Origin: an uncultured Acholeplasmataceae bacterium
Lineage (GTDB): Bacteria; Bacillota_I; Bacilli_A; Acholeplasmatales; Acholeplasmataceae
Direction: 5' to 3'
DNA length: 5,245 nt
Assembly: GCA_938041945.1 (NCBI GenBank)
Contig: CALISC010000012.1
Span: 1 to 5,245, forward strand
The translations under genes were made by a program, and so were the position numbers. Positions 4,994 to 5,245 of this stretch are shown piece by piece (positions within the stretch are counted from its first letter, which is position 1; every line of letters starts with the position of its first letter). The notes beneath the pieces are model-generated. The model searched no databases and was not told the origin of the DNA. It was given only the letters and a program-made list of their open reading frames with translations.

Positions 4994-5245
4994 TTTAATC
5001 GTCGGAATTTCTTGAGTTTTCTCTTCAGGCACTTCTTTAACGCTGATTTCTTTAATGTAGTCATCGCATTCAAAATCAGGACTTTCCATGATTTTGGCAC
5101 GAATGTCTTTTGGAATAAAAATTCTTATTTCTTCATCGTTGTAGCCAACTTGCATTTTTTCGTTTTCAATAATAATTGGACGTTTTAAAACCTGAGTTCA
5201 GAAATTTAGCACAAGGTTTTTAAGACTAAAAAACTGTTTTTTTAA
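4958..5245 (-). CDS. Spx/ArsC-family protein, C-terminal part (5' end outside window)
   Basis: The last 95 codons of a minus-strand gene enter from the right edge. The sequence VLKRPIIIENEKMQVGYNDEEIRIFIP is the C-terminal half of the Spx/ArsC-like thioredoxin-fold domain; compare LLRRPIIIDEKRLQVGYNEDEIRRFLP in Bacillus Spx. In Bacillus and relatives Spx binds the RNA polymerase alpha subunit and reprograms transcription under thiol stress. The N-terminal CxxC redox site would lie outside the window. TGA at 5200-5198 falls in the middle of the frame (LNF-TGA-TQVLKRPIII). Conserved coding on both sides indicates it is read, most simply as Trp under table 4. If it is a true stop, this is a pseudogene. 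After the Spx-like core there is an acidic tail of about 46 residues (13 Asp/Glu, 5 Lys), much longer than the 12 residues in Bacillus Spx. The stop is TAA at 4960. It converges on the chr genes and overlaps them. Confidence 0.8.

Noticed and set aside
4966..4996. Nested hairpin AAACT/AGTTT with AAGTC-GGC-GACTT as a shared terminator of the convergent chr and Spx-like genes
   Set aside because: The stems are only 5 bp each, separated by unpaired bases, with no T tract on either strand, and lie inside coding sequence.

Overview
The window is AT-rich (roughly two thirds A+T) and looks like a piece of a mollicute (Mycoplasma-type) chromosome. Three things suggest this: a full-length IS1634-family element flanked by a very long perfect direct repeat, which is the hallmark of IS1634 in mycoplasmas; the gene content (GAPDH, a CYTH protein, paired half-size chromate transporters and an Spx-like protein); and one in-frame TGA inside otherwise well conserved Spx-like sequence, which is best read as tryptophan (translation table 4). 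The code call is not certain, because all nine tryptophans in the other five genes are TGG. I give the two chromate-transporter ends under table 4 and state the table 11 ends in the text.

Layout. 1-1042: glyceraldehyde-3-phosphate dehydrogenase on the minus strand, with an extended -10 promoter and an operator-like inverted repeat just upstream. 1061-1140 and 3128-3207: two identical 80-bp copies of the gap upstream region, taken as the target duplication of the insertion sequence between them. 1141-3127: the IS, with one 571-residue DDE transposase (1324-3039), its own promoter, a transcription terminator near the left end and a strong hairpin near the right end. 3254-4993: a tight, overlapping plus-strand cluster of a CYTH-domain protein and two half-size CHR-domain membrane proteins. 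4958-5245: the 3' part of a minus-strand Spx/ArsC-family gene that runs off the window and converges on the second transporter, overlapping its 3' end.

How it fits together. Before insertion, gap and the CYTH-chr cluster were divergent genes sharing a 144-bp intergenic region. The IS entered this region and duplicated 80 bp of it, so each gene kept its native upstream DNA. The right copy leaves an orphan gap promoter pointing into the IS, where it meets the T-tract side of the right-end hairpin. No new multi-gene system is evident. The most interesting points are the promoter-duplicating insertion, the operator-like repeat on the gap promoter, the TGA codon in the Spx-like gene, and a perfect terminator hairpin buried in the first codons of the first transporter gene.
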